Origin: Diadema setosum
Taxonomy: Eukaryota; Echinodermata; Echinoidea; Diadematoida; Diadematidae
Direction of reading: 5' to 3'
Assembly (NCBI RefSeq): GCF_964275005.1
Contig: NC_092702.1
Location: 3,361,501-3,425,500, forward strand
DNA length: 64,000 nt
Positions within the stretch are counted from its first letter, which is position 1; each line of letters begins with the position of its first letter. Of the stretch, positions 11,867 to 33,440 are shown piece by piece. The translations under genes and the position numbers were made by a program. A model generated the notes under the pieces. The model saw only the letters and a program-made list of their open reading frames with translations, had not been told where the DNA came from and made no database searches.

Positions 11867-12800
11867 TAGAGTTCTTTGCTAACTAGAAATAGCTTCATTC
11901 GGTGCCAAGCAATGAAAACAGGGAGCACAATAAATGTGCACTTGTCAATTGTCTAGACCCTGTTCCGCATCACTCGTTCCAGAAGTAGAACCTCACTACT
12001 ACACTAACACTATATAACAGCAGTACGAGTAGGGGATCTACGATAACTGAACAGTTTGACCTGGGATATATTCCAGAACGGTTGGAAGATAAACAAGGAA
12101 CGGGACGTCGTCGGCCTGTGGTGTGGTGCTCAACTACGTTTCTACTTACACAGTTACACAGTCAAGCGCAGACTGAATGTGAAAGCTTTTTGGCGAAGTA
12201 AGGTGACAAAATGCTATCAAACTAAGCACAGCAACAGTCGCTGGATGGAGACGATGTCCAAGTCGGAGTCAGGAGCTTTTTCGGTGTGATGACAACATCA
12301 ATCGTCAGCTCATCATAAACCGTAGAAATGACCCTCTACACGACAACACCACTCACTTCCAGGTCCAGCATAGCAGATCTTGATCAGAGTGCAGAAATTC
12401 CCAAACACCAATCCAATCGTTACGTTGCGCAGTGCAGTGTATGTGTTGCAATGTTGACTTGACAGCTGGCTGGCGAGCGACGACAGCAGCAGCATGCACA
12501 GGAGGGCACCCTGTTCAGTTGAGGTCATCGAGCAAAAGGGCTGTTCATACTTACGAACAGTGTCTTATCGATCACAAGTCCAATACACGGAAAAAGACAG
12601 ACGCGCGGATAAACGATAAGGCTAACCACGATAGGTATAAACGCCAGCTGTCGTATGTTTATCAAAACGTTTTCCTTGATTAGCCTATTTCAAAGGACCA
12701 TAGATATTTTGTGCACTGATGGACGTTCAAAAAACTTGAGTAATAATTCTGTCAGACGAATACATACAGTACAAGAATACGCCGTATGTGCGAGCTCATC
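11867..12800. other. Apparently single-copy DNA around the secreted ORF
   Basis: No repeats are evident, and the sequence is less AT-rich than its neighbours. The only candidate gene is the minus-strand ORF at 12313-12528. A plus-strand 77-codon frame at 12056-12289 has no feature I can defend. Confidence 0.35.
12313..12528 (-). CDS. Possible small secreted cysteine-containing protein or first coding exon
   Basis: A 71-codon frame on the minus strand has a textbook signal peptide: a short N-terminus (MTSTEQG), a hydrophobic core ALLCMLLLSSLA, and a likely cleavage near SSQ-HC. The mature part would carry five cysteines (HC, NFC, KIC, WCC) and one N-glycosylation sequon (NVT). A strong donor-like sequence (GAA then GTGAGT) lies near codon 57, so this may instead be the first coding exon of a longer gene running left. 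No following exon was found and no family is recognised. It could be chance; the signal-peptide shape is the only real support. Confidence 0.3.
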   Translation of the reverse strand: MTSTEQGALLCMLLLSSLASQLSSQHCNTYTALRNVTIGLVFGNFCTLIKICYAGPGSEWCCRVEGHFYGL

Positions 12801-12959
12801 AGGGGCAGATCCAGGAATTCTGTAAAGGGGAGGCGCCTTTATACAAAATTAAACGGGGTGCACGCACCCTTTTTTCTTTTTTTTTCTTTTGTTTTGATAA
12901 AAAGAAACCAAAATAAAGGGGGGGGGGGCGCCCTGTGCACCCCCTCTGGATCCACCACT
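12801..12959 (+). mobile_element. Family D MITE (AGGGGCGGATCCAGG ends), copy 1
   Basis: Starts AGGGGCAGATCCAGGAATTC and ends CTCTGGATCCACCACT, imperfect inverted repeats. The interior is a T-rich stretch between two GGGTGCAC/GCGCCC-type blocks. Flanks share GAGCT. Five copies occur in this window; this one is uninterrupted. Confidence 0.6.
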
Positions 12960-13966
12960 TGAGCTTGCGTATACACTTTACAGTGATATGTGTGCTTGTA
13001 GTGCTTGTTTAATTTATGGTACATGTATTTTCAAGTATTTTCATACAAAATTATTCAAAGAAATTACTTTTCTGAACATTTTACAAATGATAATAATATT
13101 TGATGATGATATACCTACAGAAGGGAAAATAAAGTCACAAGCTGATGAAGAAAATGAAGATGAAAAAAAAAATCAGAAAAAAATTGTATACATGGGGGTC
13201 ATATTTCTATGGGATTTAATTTGTAATCATTATGCAATGAGTAAGACGGCAGGTCTTATATTCCACTTTCATTATACAAATGGGTGTATTTTTGTTATTG
13301 GGTTACTAAAGTTTTGGCTCATGCATTGAGGAATGACGATCACATCAAAGGAATTTATTTTGGCCATTATGAAGTAGGCCTACGTTCAATTCTATCACTG
13401 TACATGACATAAAAACAGCACTTAGCCACTTTCAAGCTTTCAGTGAAAAGCAAGTGGATTATATGACAATTTTATACAAAGAAAACACTTATAATCGTTA
13501 TAGGAAAGGATACAGATGATGTGGGATTTTGGAGTTTGAAAATATTGTGACAGAAATATTATATACATTGGGACATTTTATGGTTGAGTTGGGGGATATT
13601 GAGTAAAATAAAGAGATTGCTGGGTTCATGGAAACAGAGAGGTCTCACTATATCGGGGGAACTATTTATTTGGAAGCATTTGCACTTTCAAACTTGAATT
13701 ATCCTCATTAATATAGTGCCAAATTTGATTCTTTTAGAAATAAAAAGAATATGTTTTCCACTTTATTTGGAATGGCAAAGATCATACAAAAAGAAAATAA
13801 AGTATATGGAGATGAAGAGGGCCATGGATGATTAATTTCCGAATTTTATTTCTTAGCACAAGATTTCATAATTTGTATTGTTGTTGTTGTTGTTGTTGTT
13901 TTTTTTTTTTTTACAATCACAAAGATATATGGTGCATTGTATCAGGTGTGTTTGATGCAAGGTGTG
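12960..13966. other. AT-rich gene-free stretch
   Basis: Nothing nameable except a (TTG)n plus T-run near 13878-13913. The 113-codon frame at 12988-13329 has an AT-driven composition and no domain. Confidence 0.4.
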
Positions 13967-14104
13967 TAGGGGCGGATCCAGGAATTCCAGAAAGGGGAGG
14001 CACTTTAAAGAAATTTAAGGGGGTGCACACCCCCATTTTTTCTTTTTATTTCTTTTGTTTTAACCAAAAATAAAGAGGGTGCGCCCCCCTCTGGATCCAC
14101 CACT
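13967..14104 (+). mobile_element. Family D MITE, copy 2
   Basis: AGGGGCGGATCCAGGAATTC at the left, CTCTGGATCCACCACT at the right. Direct-repeat flanks (GGTGTG) are visible on both sides. Its internal stretch CTTTTTATTTCTTTTG is the intact form of the site interrupted in copy 4. Confidence 0.65.
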
Positions 14105-15673
14105 GGTGTGAGAGGTACACGTGTGTGAAGATTGGGTAGGGTACCATAGGTCGTCAGGTGCATGCGTGAATTTTCAAAACAGGTTGTTATGAATGTAGAT
14201 AGAGAATGCAAGATGATCAGCTGTATGACTGATTTGTTATTGAATTATTTGAAGGAAATGAAATATACTGATATATATATATATATTTTTTTTCTTTGGG
14301 GGGGGGGGCGACTTGTAGAAATGACCAGTGGTACAGTATAATGATGTAAGGATCAATAAATGAACTTTAAGTTAAGGAGTGTGACGTGACTATACTCAAT
14401 TTAACCACCCCCCCAAAAAAAAACAAACAAACAAACAAACAAAACAAAACAAAAACTACTTGCATAACAAAAACAACCATACTTCGCTGAGCTCTCTGGG
14501 TGCTGTGCAGCCAGTCAGAATGTTTGTTTCATGATACAAATTTCTCATATAAATTATAGCTGCATGGTCCCCAATCAAAACAACAACAGTAACATACAAA
14601 ACAACACATGTTTAAATTGTTTAGACTGGTCATTTGAACAACCTGACCAATATGCATGGTCGAGATGAACGACTGTATAACTACGCCCTTCTGTGCGCCC
14701 TTCTTCTTAGATAATAAAGAGATATTGATCAGAAAAATGATTGTCACAAAATAATGCTGATCTCTGAACTTACTCACTGAATACACGATTGGGTCTGCCT
14801 TCCATTGTTTACTAAAATAATGTTGAATGAGAGAACAATTTTAGTCTCTATAACGTTTTGTTTTGTTAGAAATTAGAGTGCAAAGTCAAAAAGTATTGTG
14901 AGAAGAATTGAGATTTCGCCTGGAAATTGAGTAAAGAACAAAAAGTCTACAAACAGAGCAGTGTCATGTTTATCGTATTTTCACAGTACTGAATACAAAA
15001 TAATTCAATAAATTCCATGATTCGTCTAAGCTAAGACCAGTTCTTTATTGATTCAGGAACACCACTGTCCTAGACAATCTGTCACAAAATCACAAAACAT
15101 TTATACGACGAATGTACACAAGGCTAATAATACTTGGGCTTCACACGCTTGGTATTCCTGCTTTATTCTGTGTTCATTATTTGCGTAAGTCTACAAAATA
15201 TTTTACTAATATAGAAGGAAATCCGATCATAATTGCCCAATAAGTTAAGTTCACTGTAATATCATTGTTATTTTCTCATTTTTCGATTCAAGATGGTGGT
15301 AGTTGACTCGGTAATGTGTTCACGTTCGGTCAATTTGGTCCCACATATAGAGATACGTGTGTGGGCGACGGGATCTACAGTCTATTGCTGCATGCTGCAC
15401 ACAGTCGAGCTGACGATGTAGCCTGTAATTTAGTAGGACCACCGTACCTATGTTTCTAGACTTCTTCTTTTTCTGTAGAAGTGCATCCTTCATAGTTGAA
15501 GATCAGCGCACTACAGAGTGGTGTGCATGCCGTCATGGCACTTTGAGAGACTGGGCCCTCAAGGGCCAATCATTATTTACATGATATAGTGAACTGTAGC
15601 TGTGGACCCTAAAGGCCTAGGCCCTACATCATACATGTGAAGTGCTGCTAAAAATCCTCGGCATAACTGGATG
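14105..15673. other. Gene-free stretch with microsatellites
   Basis: A (TA)n tract and G-run near 14270-14310 and A/C-rich simple sequence near 14406-14456. The interval about 15300-15450 is relatively CpG-rich and could hold the promoter and non-coding first exon expected for PCGF1. No splice donor could be fixed. Confidence 0.3.
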
Positions 15674-15905
15674 CTAGATGAGGGCTTCCCTCAATGCCTT
15701 GTTAAAGACATCGAGTGATGGGAAGATTGCAGGATCCTTCTTCAGGTTGTTCCATTCTCTGCAGATGCTGGGAAAGAAGGATGAAGAGAAAACTTGTGAG
15801 CTGGAGTGTGGGATCGGATCCAGAATCGGCTAGCATGGCCTCTGGTATTTGATGTCAATGGTGTGAGATGGTCCTTCCAGTCAATATCAACTGTAGGTGG
15901 TAGAA
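15674..15905 (-). pseudogene. LINE reverse-transcriptase C-terminus relic (CR1/Jockey-like)
   Basis: On the minus strand the frame ending at the TAG at 15674-15676 reads FPSICREWNNLKKD, then AIFPSLDVFNKALREALI and stop. This is the characteristic end of non-LTR retrotransposon ORF2 proteins (RTIREWNNLP...SLDSFKxxL). A second frame just upstream continues the same homology (VDIDWKDHLTPL ... RGHASRFW), so one frameshift separates them. Only the last about 75 codons survive. The clade is a guess. Confidence 0.55.
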
Positions 15906-16289
15906 CCTTATTGTAAAATTTAGGTGTCTAAATTTGCGTCATCATACAAATTAGGCAAGTTCCAGAAAGAAGCGACAGTGAGAAGAGCTCAAGAGTACAT
16001 TTGAAAGTTGAGGTGTTATGTAATGACTCGTAATATACATATAACTAATAATGTAAACATTTTAAAATTATGATTATTACTGAAGAAGTACATACCGGTA
16101 TTTTTTTAGGCTTTTGATATCAGCTTGCATTTAGAAGTTTTAGTATTTACATGTACCTTGAATTTGCCTTGAAGGCCATGTTGACACCTCGCTACTGCGG
16201 TCAGTCATGTGGGTAGTACATTAGTGCAGATGTGGTGGTGTGGGGGGTCCAATAGGGCCCATTTAAAAACCCAGTTGCGTTGAATTTAA

Positions 16290-16838
16290 AGGACAAGTCC
16301 ACCTTCATATACATGTACATGTGGATTGAGTGAATGCAGCAATGTTATTGGAACACATCAGTGAAACTTTGGGCGAAATCGGACAAACCGTTCAAAAGTT
16401 ATGAATTTTTAATAGTATCTGAACAGTCACTGCTGGATGAGAAGACTACTAGAGTGTATGATGTCACATGAAAATATAAAGAGAATTTAACAAAATTTTA
16501 CTTTTTGAAAAAAGTGCACATTTCCTGGACTCATCATTGACGTATGTTAAGGGTAATATTATTCCCCTTGCCTTCTGAGAGAGGGAAGTCAAGTGTTCTT
16601 TTGTTATGCGAGAAAAGTGAAAATATCTTGAATTGTCCTTATATTTTCTTTATATCGTTGTACTCATGTGACATCACATGCTGTAGTAGTCTTCTCATCC
16701 AGCAGTGACTAAGCAGAAACTTCAAAAATTCATAACTTTTAAACGGATTGTCTGATTTTCCTCAAACTCTTGCTGATGTGTTCTATTAATATTGCTGCAT
16801 TCACTCAATCCACATGTCTATGAAGGTGAACTTGTCCT
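16290..16838 (-). mobile_element. TTAA-flanked fold-back MITE, family A, copy 2
   Basis: AGGACAAGTCCACC at the left and GGTGAACTTGTCCT at the right, with TTAA directly outside (16286-16289, 16839-16842). Its right end matches the left end of copy 1, so it lies in the opposite orientation. It sits about 110 bp upstream of the first recognisable PCGF1 exon. Confidence 0.7.
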
Positions 16839-16949
16839 TTAATTGTCTTTTGAAGCTCAAGTGTAAGCTTATGTATAAATTTACACATAAATTCAAATCA
16901 ATTTTTCCTCCATCTTTTTTTTTTTCAATTTTTCTTCCTTTGTCTACAG

Positions 16950-17036
16950 GTAGGTTGAGTATGGCAGGACCTACATAACTTCCATGTCTTCCTCCGGTGG
17001 GATAGAGTGGTTTTGTTGGGAAACAGGCGTTTCATT
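16950..17036 (+). other. PCGF1 5' UTR part of the first coding exon
   Basis: A pyrimidine tract and TGTCTACAG end at 16949, a good acceptor, so the leader is spliced from an unseen upstream exon. Two upstream ATGs (16961 and 16984 regions) open short frames that stop before or across the main start; neither is in frame with exon 2. Confidence 0.5.
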
Positions 17037-26535
<9,499 letters not shown>

Positions 26536-27971
26536 GATTGACCTTTGGAGCAGTCGTCCCCGCAGCACTGCACTGACTGATGTGGGAGGATCTGTTAACG
26601 CCTGTTGCCGACCGAGAGATCTCGCACCGCTATGAAATCAACAATCATGCCAGAGGACCATACCCATGACACGCTTTGATGCACGCGGAAATTTGTTTTC
26701 AGCCATTATACGATTGACACTGCATCAGCTGCCGATATTTTGCACCTATATCTCCACAAGGATTCATTTCTGCATTGGCCTCATCATTTTGACACTATTG
26801 ATTTTAACCCTTCTGTTGGTGGAAAGACTTTGTTTGGAACTTTCATGGGATTGGCTTTTGCTTTTGGTGATGGACATTAAAAGGTGGAGGTGAAGGGAAT
26901 GGCTGTAAACACTCCAATAGTGGACCTGCAGGATTTGGATAGTGTGGGTTTGGATGCTTGAACATTTTGGAAATTCCTTGTATCATACTCGGTGCACTAA
27001 CATGTGAGGGTGTGATATGAGCAATAACTGATACCCCTTGGGTTGAAGTGAGTTTGAGTGACTGTGATTCAACATCCAGAGCTGACATGTGATGTGTGTA
27101 TGCATGCAGGAAAAAGGAAGACGAAGAAGAAGAAGATAAAAATGGACCAATGTGCAAAATGTGCTGATCATCAACGAATAACGGTATCTGTGGCAGAAGT
27201 GACTTGTGCCCTTCTACGGTGGATGTGCTGATCATCAACGAATAATGGTATCTGTGGCAGAAGTGACTTGTGCCCTTCTACCGTGGATATCTGCCGCATA
27301 TGAATGGAGGGGCATACAAACTGATAGGGAGATTCATTTTGTGAGGAGGTACTGCATGTGACAGACTCGCATCAAGATGCAAACGAAGCACGTACAAAAC
27401 ATCTTTGACGAATAAAAGAAGAAAAAAGGGGGGAAATTGAGCGCTCTCAAAGGAATCAGCAATCTCATGTTTGCCTGTTGTATCTGTTGTGGAGCTGTGT
27501 CATAACACCAGTCCATGGTTCCATCCAGGCATTGATTTCCCCCTTGCAGATTTGGAATGTTGTTTTTGCATAAGATCGCCAAGCAAACATGAGTAGGTGG
27601 TACAGGGAAACCCTGTTATAATGAGCTCGCTTGTAACAAGGTACTGCTTTTAATGAGTTGAATTGGAGGTCCCTATTTTCTGTTACTTTGTTTATTAAAT
27701 TGGTCTCTTTTTTTAGTATGTTTACAACAAGGTACCAGTAATAATGAGGGAAAAATCAGTGGTCCCCATGATCTCCTCATAAGTTGTAGAGAGATTCTCT
27801 CCTACACTTTGCTTTTGTTTTGTTATTTTCTTGAAATGCTTACAAAGATATTTCTCACATTGACTGATATTAATAGATTGCTTCTGAAATGTATTTAAAT
27901 TTATGGAAATTTCTTTTCATACAGAATAGTAGCGAATCATTTTGTATATCTGCTCCCTCCAAAGAAGTTTC
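26536..27971 (+). other. PCGF1 3' UTR region with a 64-bp direct duplication
   Basis: Follows the TAA directly. An AATAAA lies at 27411-27416. A direct duplication with 64-bp period starts at 27161 and 27225 (GTGCTGATCATCAACGAATA in both). The UTR could end here or extend to the AATAAA near 33283; the sequence alone cannot decide. Confidence 0.4.
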
Positions 27972-28338
27972 TTAGACCTTGTTTACAGTGCAGCGAGCCG
28001 CGGCCTAGCCGCGGCCGAACCTGGCCTCAATTGCGGTACTCGGCCCCGCAATTGTGCCCATTTACAGTGCCGGGCTCGGCCCGTGCTTTTGATTCAAACC
28101 TTTCAATATAAACAAACAACTATTATTAGGAGCGCACCAGTCGCAGTTTGGTACTGCATTTGGCCCAGTTTGCGTTTACAGTGAGAAAAGACAGGGGCCG
28201 AGACTACTTCCAGAGCTTGGCCAAATGCGCAGCCAATTTTTGTGCTGTATTTGGCCTTTTGCACGTTTACAGTGAGTGAAAAGGCCGGGCTGGCCGCGGC
28301 CGAGCCCGGCCTTTTCACTCACTGTAAATGGGGTCTAA
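27972..28338. mobile_element. GC-rich MITE with TTAGACC ends and four TTTACAGTG motifs
   Basis: The left end TTAGACCTTGTTTACAGTG and the right end CACTGTAAATGGGGTCTAA are inverted repeats. GTTTACAGTG recurs four times, alternating with GC-rich blocks of GGCCGCGGCCGAG type, which make strong local palindromes in an AT-rich setting. It is non-coding. Confidence 0.6.
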
Positions 28339-30162
28339 GGCATGACTTAACTTAGCATTGATCAGTTGTTGCTAGGTAGGGCAAACATCTGATAAGTTAG
28401 TGATTGTAATTGCGATCTCTTATGAACAAAGCATGCATAGATGCAGAGAATTTGAATACATTACAGAGATGGTCTATTGAGTAGTTTGCTGACCCAGGAG
28501 TTATTAAAAAAAACTGATATTCAAAGCTGATATGAAGCTAAATGGCTATTGAACCAGGATGTCTGTTTCATAAGCATGTTACTGAGAATTGCAATTTTGA
28601 ATGATTGCAGTTACCGTAGGAGCAATTGGGCAACAACTAATCAGCTTCAAGCCTGTGATTTGTTGCCATAGTAACTGCAATTATCACAGTTTTCAGTGAT
28701 TGCAAAGCCTCAACAAGATGGATTCTCCAGCTTCATGCTTACAAAATTTGAGAAAATGGTTGTTCCAAGTTCTAACATGGAACAGCGAGGCAGATTTGTG
28801 ATAAATTTTTCTTCACATGTAAGCAGCATCATGCAGGATTTTATTCATTCCATTGTCAGTGTAATAACACTGTTACAATGCATTGACTACTTGTTTTGTT
28901 GTATAATACATTGTATGGTACACAGATTGTGCGCTGCACTGTGGTTTGATACACAGATTGTACGTAACAGTACTCAGATTATTACCATGGCAACACAGAC
29001 TATACCATTCTCCACAAGCTCTCTTTCGTACAGTTATGTGTAAAGAAAAGATTTTGTCTTGAGCATTTTGATTTCATGATGATGACTCTTCTTAATTTGT
29101 TTAGTTAATTGTGAGTTCCCCATATGAAGCAAAAATGATGAGATTGATATTTGTGAATATGTTCACAGTTGTGCATTTCAAGGAAGTTGAAGGTGTTTCT
29201 TTGCACACTGAACATTTACATTATGAAATGTTTTATGTTGTTATTTTTTGCCACACCAAACACTCCATCATTGACTTTCAGTTTCATCTACGGAAATCTT
29301 GCCTTACTAACGTGATCAGAGCAATACTGTATCTTGATATGTGCATTGCAGTGACGTCAAAGCGCTTTGAAGAGTATCGCTGATAGCTTTATGAACCAAA
29401 TTTTAAGATAGAAACATTGCAACATTGAATGTCAATGCATGGTACTGATAGCTACATCTCTAGATACAGTGTGATGAACGTCTTTAACTGCTGTTACTTT
29501 TATTTAAACATATTGCATGCATGGCTCAAGAACACATTGTGGCACTAAAATCAAAATTACAGTTTTCTTTTCATTGATTGAAGAGGAGAGATGTTTTAAA
29601 TTCACAATTTTGCTCTTTCCATGTTGTACAAATAGAGATATTTCTGGCACAGAGCATGAATTGTAGTTTGGATAGGCATGGATAGGCCTTGTCCATTGCA
29701 ACAAAAAAAGTGGGGCTTTTTTTTTATAGTGATTTTTTGAACGTCAAGGTTTTTCTATCTGCACTAGACATTGATGTTGTAACTTTTCAGTCAGGAGTTG
29801 AAATTTTCAGACTTGTCAACAGACCTACCTAGTCTCACCCATCTTGGGGGTCTTTCTCATGCTCACACGCCTGACAAGCTTTTTCTCACGCCTCTCATAA
29901 ACAAAACAAACAAAACAACAAAACAAAAACCCCTCAAAACATGGATTTCCAACTGTCCTAAAAGTTACATTTTTTGAAACAACATCTTTTCTAAAATCAG
30001 AATAAGCCAAGATATTATTTTAAGTATGCACCAGAGCACACAATTTACAGCTTATAAATGGCAAAGCTCCTGCAACTTGGGCGGGATAACACTATGGTGG
30101 CATCACAACTGAGAAATCTTTACTATGATGACTGCTACGATACTTCTAATAAGCAGGTACTA
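28339..30162. other. T-rich gene-free stretch
   Basis: No gene or dispersed repeat is recognised except an X-box-like GTTGCCATAGTAAC at 28662-28675, in a segment with inverted ATTGCAATT/AACTGCAATT-type sequence. May be PCGF1 3' UTR. Confidence 0.35.
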
Positions 30163-30741
30163 ATCGGTGTAAGACCGTACTAACATCTTTAACCACACTT
30201 TAGTGACTGGTTATCCTCCTTTATGTTAGTGGCATGGTGAGGATGGGATCACCAATCTTATTGTGCAAGACTGAACTAACATCTTCAACTATACTTTCCT
30301 GAATGTTTATCATCCTTTATGTTAGTGGCATGGTGAGGATGGGATCACAAATCTTATTGTGCAAGACTGAACTAACATCTCCAACTATACTTTCCTGAAT
30401 GTTTATCATCCTTTATGTTAGTGGCATGGTGAGGATGGGATCACCAATCTTATTGTGTAAGACTGAACTAACATCTCCAACTGTACTTTCCTGAATGTTT
30501 ATCGCCTTTTATGTTAGTGGCACGGTGAGGATGGGATCACCAATCTTATTGTGTAAGACTGAACTTACATCTTCAACTATACTTTCCTGAATGTTTATCA
30601 TCCTTTATGTTAGTGGCATGGTGAGGATGGGATCACCAATCTTATTGTGTAAGACTGAACTTACATCTTCAACCATACTTTACTGAATGTTTATCGCCTT
30701 TTATGTTAGTGGCAAGGTGAGGATGGGATGAACAATCTTAT
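30163..30741 (+). repeat. Six-copy tandem array of a 96-bp unit
   Basis: The landmark ATGTTAGTGGCA... recurs at 30223, 30319, 30415, 30511, 30607 and 30703, exactly 96 bp apart each time, so no indel has been fixed between units. Units differ by a few substitutions (for example CATGG/CACGG/CAAGG). Confidence 0.9.
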
Positions 30742-33356
30742 AGTATTAAGAAACATCTGTGTGTCATAGATACTACTTTTCATCCACAAATTTGCATTAA
30801 AAGTTTGTGGGACTTTTGTGACATAGCTACTAATCAATATTTTTGGTATTACTGGTTGATATGTTTGTTTGGTGGGTGTTTTTTTTTTTTCATTTTCATT
30901 CAATGTGTGTAATGCAGCTTTTTGTGGTGGTTTATTTGTTGCAATAGGTGTAGAAATCTCTGAAAGTTCTTTTTTCCCTGTATATTTATGTGCATTTATT
31001 TTGAGAAGAGTTTACCCTTTTGAACTTGTTCTTTGTTTGCTGACATGTTGGTGGGATATTGATTATGATATATTTTTGATGACATCTTATCTAGATGGGT
31101 GGATGTCTGAGTGTTTCATCATGTTTTTGAAGTACTGATATGGATTCATCATTTGTAGAGAGCTGAATCTCAAGCCAAGAGTACTAATGTACTGTGCATA
31201 ACAGTAACTGTAATACTGTCAAGGCTTGGAAGGTCTGAAATAATTAGTAGATTGCTAAGATATGCTAGAAGCGTATTTTATGTGACAATGTTTTTATTCT
31301 GATTGTGATGTTCATCTTACGCTGGTGGTGTAAGATATGTGTATTTCAATGACTGAATGTCTTCACTAGTGTATGGTTATTTTGAAATACTTTAGGTACT
31401 CATTAAAGCAGAGTGAGTTGTGCTATAAAAGAGATAATTACAACAAATGTGTATTTGAAATGCTATGAGTATAACTTAGCTATGTTTTTTAAAACGAACT
31501 GGTATCAAAATGAACTGTTAATCCACCACTCGCACATGACACACATGTTATTTTTTTTAAAAATAAGTAAAGTTTGCATCATGTGCATAAATATCTGTTA
31601 AAAAAGCCATTCATTGTGTAATGAGTTGATTTAGGGAAGTGATTGTGAAGAAATGTTATGAGGGTTCAACTGGAGCAGTGCCAAAGTTATGACTTGTGTG
31701 TATTCTTAGCCATCTTTGATGGTTGCTGGATAATCAGGATGTGTTTTCTTGGGTAGTGAACAATGTTTTCTAGAGCCACCTCAGTGTGAGAGCCAGAGAT
31801 AGTGTTTTCAGCAAGTTGCTGCAAGAGTTTTACGATGATCCCACCAAGTACTGTTTAATCATTATTTTTCTTTTTTTTTCCCTGTATTTTTTTTTTAAAT
31901 GAAGAGGCATCTTAAATGTATCACTAACCCTAAAGATGAAAATATGTGGACTGTTTACTGATACAGTGCCATCGCACGAGGGTTTTGCTCGTTACCTTTT
32001 TATACCATAGAAGGTGGGACACATTATTTCTCATGTATCATTATGGTTTCAGTTAAAATCATGAAGAGTAATTATGATTCTTCAAATGATACTGCATGGG
32101 GTGTTAAAAATACTCACAGCTCCTTGGAATGAAGTTAACTTTTGATGATTTGATGCCATCAAGTTTGATGTTTGTATGGCAAGCTTATAAGCACAGACAA
32201 TCTAATCAACCTCGATTAAACTTTTTACCGAAAATGGACAAGCATCTGTCCAGGTAAACATCATAGTGTCAGTTAAGAGAACAACAGGTGTGGTATTGAA
32301 TGATGTAAGATTGGCTTGTGGTTTTATTTGTTACTGCTGGTCCTTTTAATTGCTGTAAGGCCATTCTTTTGATGATTCTATATTTTCAGTTGGGCTTCAT
32401 GTTGGTGTACTTTTTACATGCATACGTGCAACTGTGTTTTTTTTTCTGTTGCACAAAATTGTAAAAAAATGGTAAAACATCAAAGCACTTTTTTGTTTTC
32501 AGTCATTGTTCTGCGATGAAAAATAGAACAAATTGGAATCAAATGCAAACAGCAACATAAGTTGATTTTCATGACTCGTTACCCACCTCTCCCTCAGGAA
32601 AGGAGAAGATACACCCAAGGAAAAAAGCATAACAAACAAAATGCATTGTAGAAAGCATGATTTCAGATCATGTCAGTTGAATATGCTTAACCTTTTGGTG
32701 GCAAAATTTGTGATCATTTCATTGGACAGGAAAAAGTTCATCTATGGTAATGAGGTCATGATGTACAATAAGTATCAACATTTTGATGGTATTTTGAAAG
32801 GAAAAATTGGTTACCATAGTTCTTGGTGGTGGAGGTGATGGTTTGTAATGGGTTTAATCAACAACTTTGGATGATGCTCTCCTTTTTCTTGTTTCTTCTT
32901 TTTAATAAGAATATTAGCATACCTCAGATGGCATTTTTACTGTATCACATCCATTGAAACCTCAATACAGTACAAAAATGATGATGTCACAGTCTATTGT
33001 TAAAGCCTGGGTTTGAACCAGGTGTGAGCATGGTTAGCAACAACAGTTGTGTGTACAGATATGCGGGCAAGGTTAGGTTGTTTAGAAGCTGTTTCCATGG
33101 TGATGAATGGCTATGACATGACACTTTGGTACCCTATTGTGTGAGAAGTATTGATTGATGAGACTCTGAAGCACTGAATCGACGAATGCTATTTATTTCC
33201 TTTGCCCAGTGATTTATAGTACTATGATGTTCATGTTTTCATGTAAATATGTACATGTAAACAGCGGTAAATTATATTTCGGAATAAAGCTTATACAAAA
33301 CCTGCTTCATTGACTCCTGCTTGTGATTTCTACATGATGCATTTGTCTTATAGCCT
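30742..33356. other. T-rich gene-free stretch ending at a polyadenylation-like signal
   Basis: No repeats are recognised. AATAAA at 33283-33288 with downstream T-rich sequence makes a plausible plus-strand poly(A) site, possibly a distal one for PCGF1. Confidence 0.3.
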
Positions 33357-33440
33357 TTGATAATAATAATAATAATAATTGCATTTATATGGCGCTTCAT
33401 ACTGACGTTTCTAAGCGCACTTTGCTACTCATACAAATAG
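33357..33440 (+). repeat. (TAA)n plus GCATTTATATGGCGC motif of a dispersed repeat
   Basis: Five to six TAA units, then TTGCATTTATATGGCGCTTC. That junction is common to a repeat found in many marine invertebrate genomes (from memory). Only this end is recognisable. Confidence 0.4.

Noticed and set aside
30163-30741. CRISPR-like or coding repeat array
   Set aside because: Units are contiguous with no spacers, and no frame stays open across the array; the host is a eukaryote.
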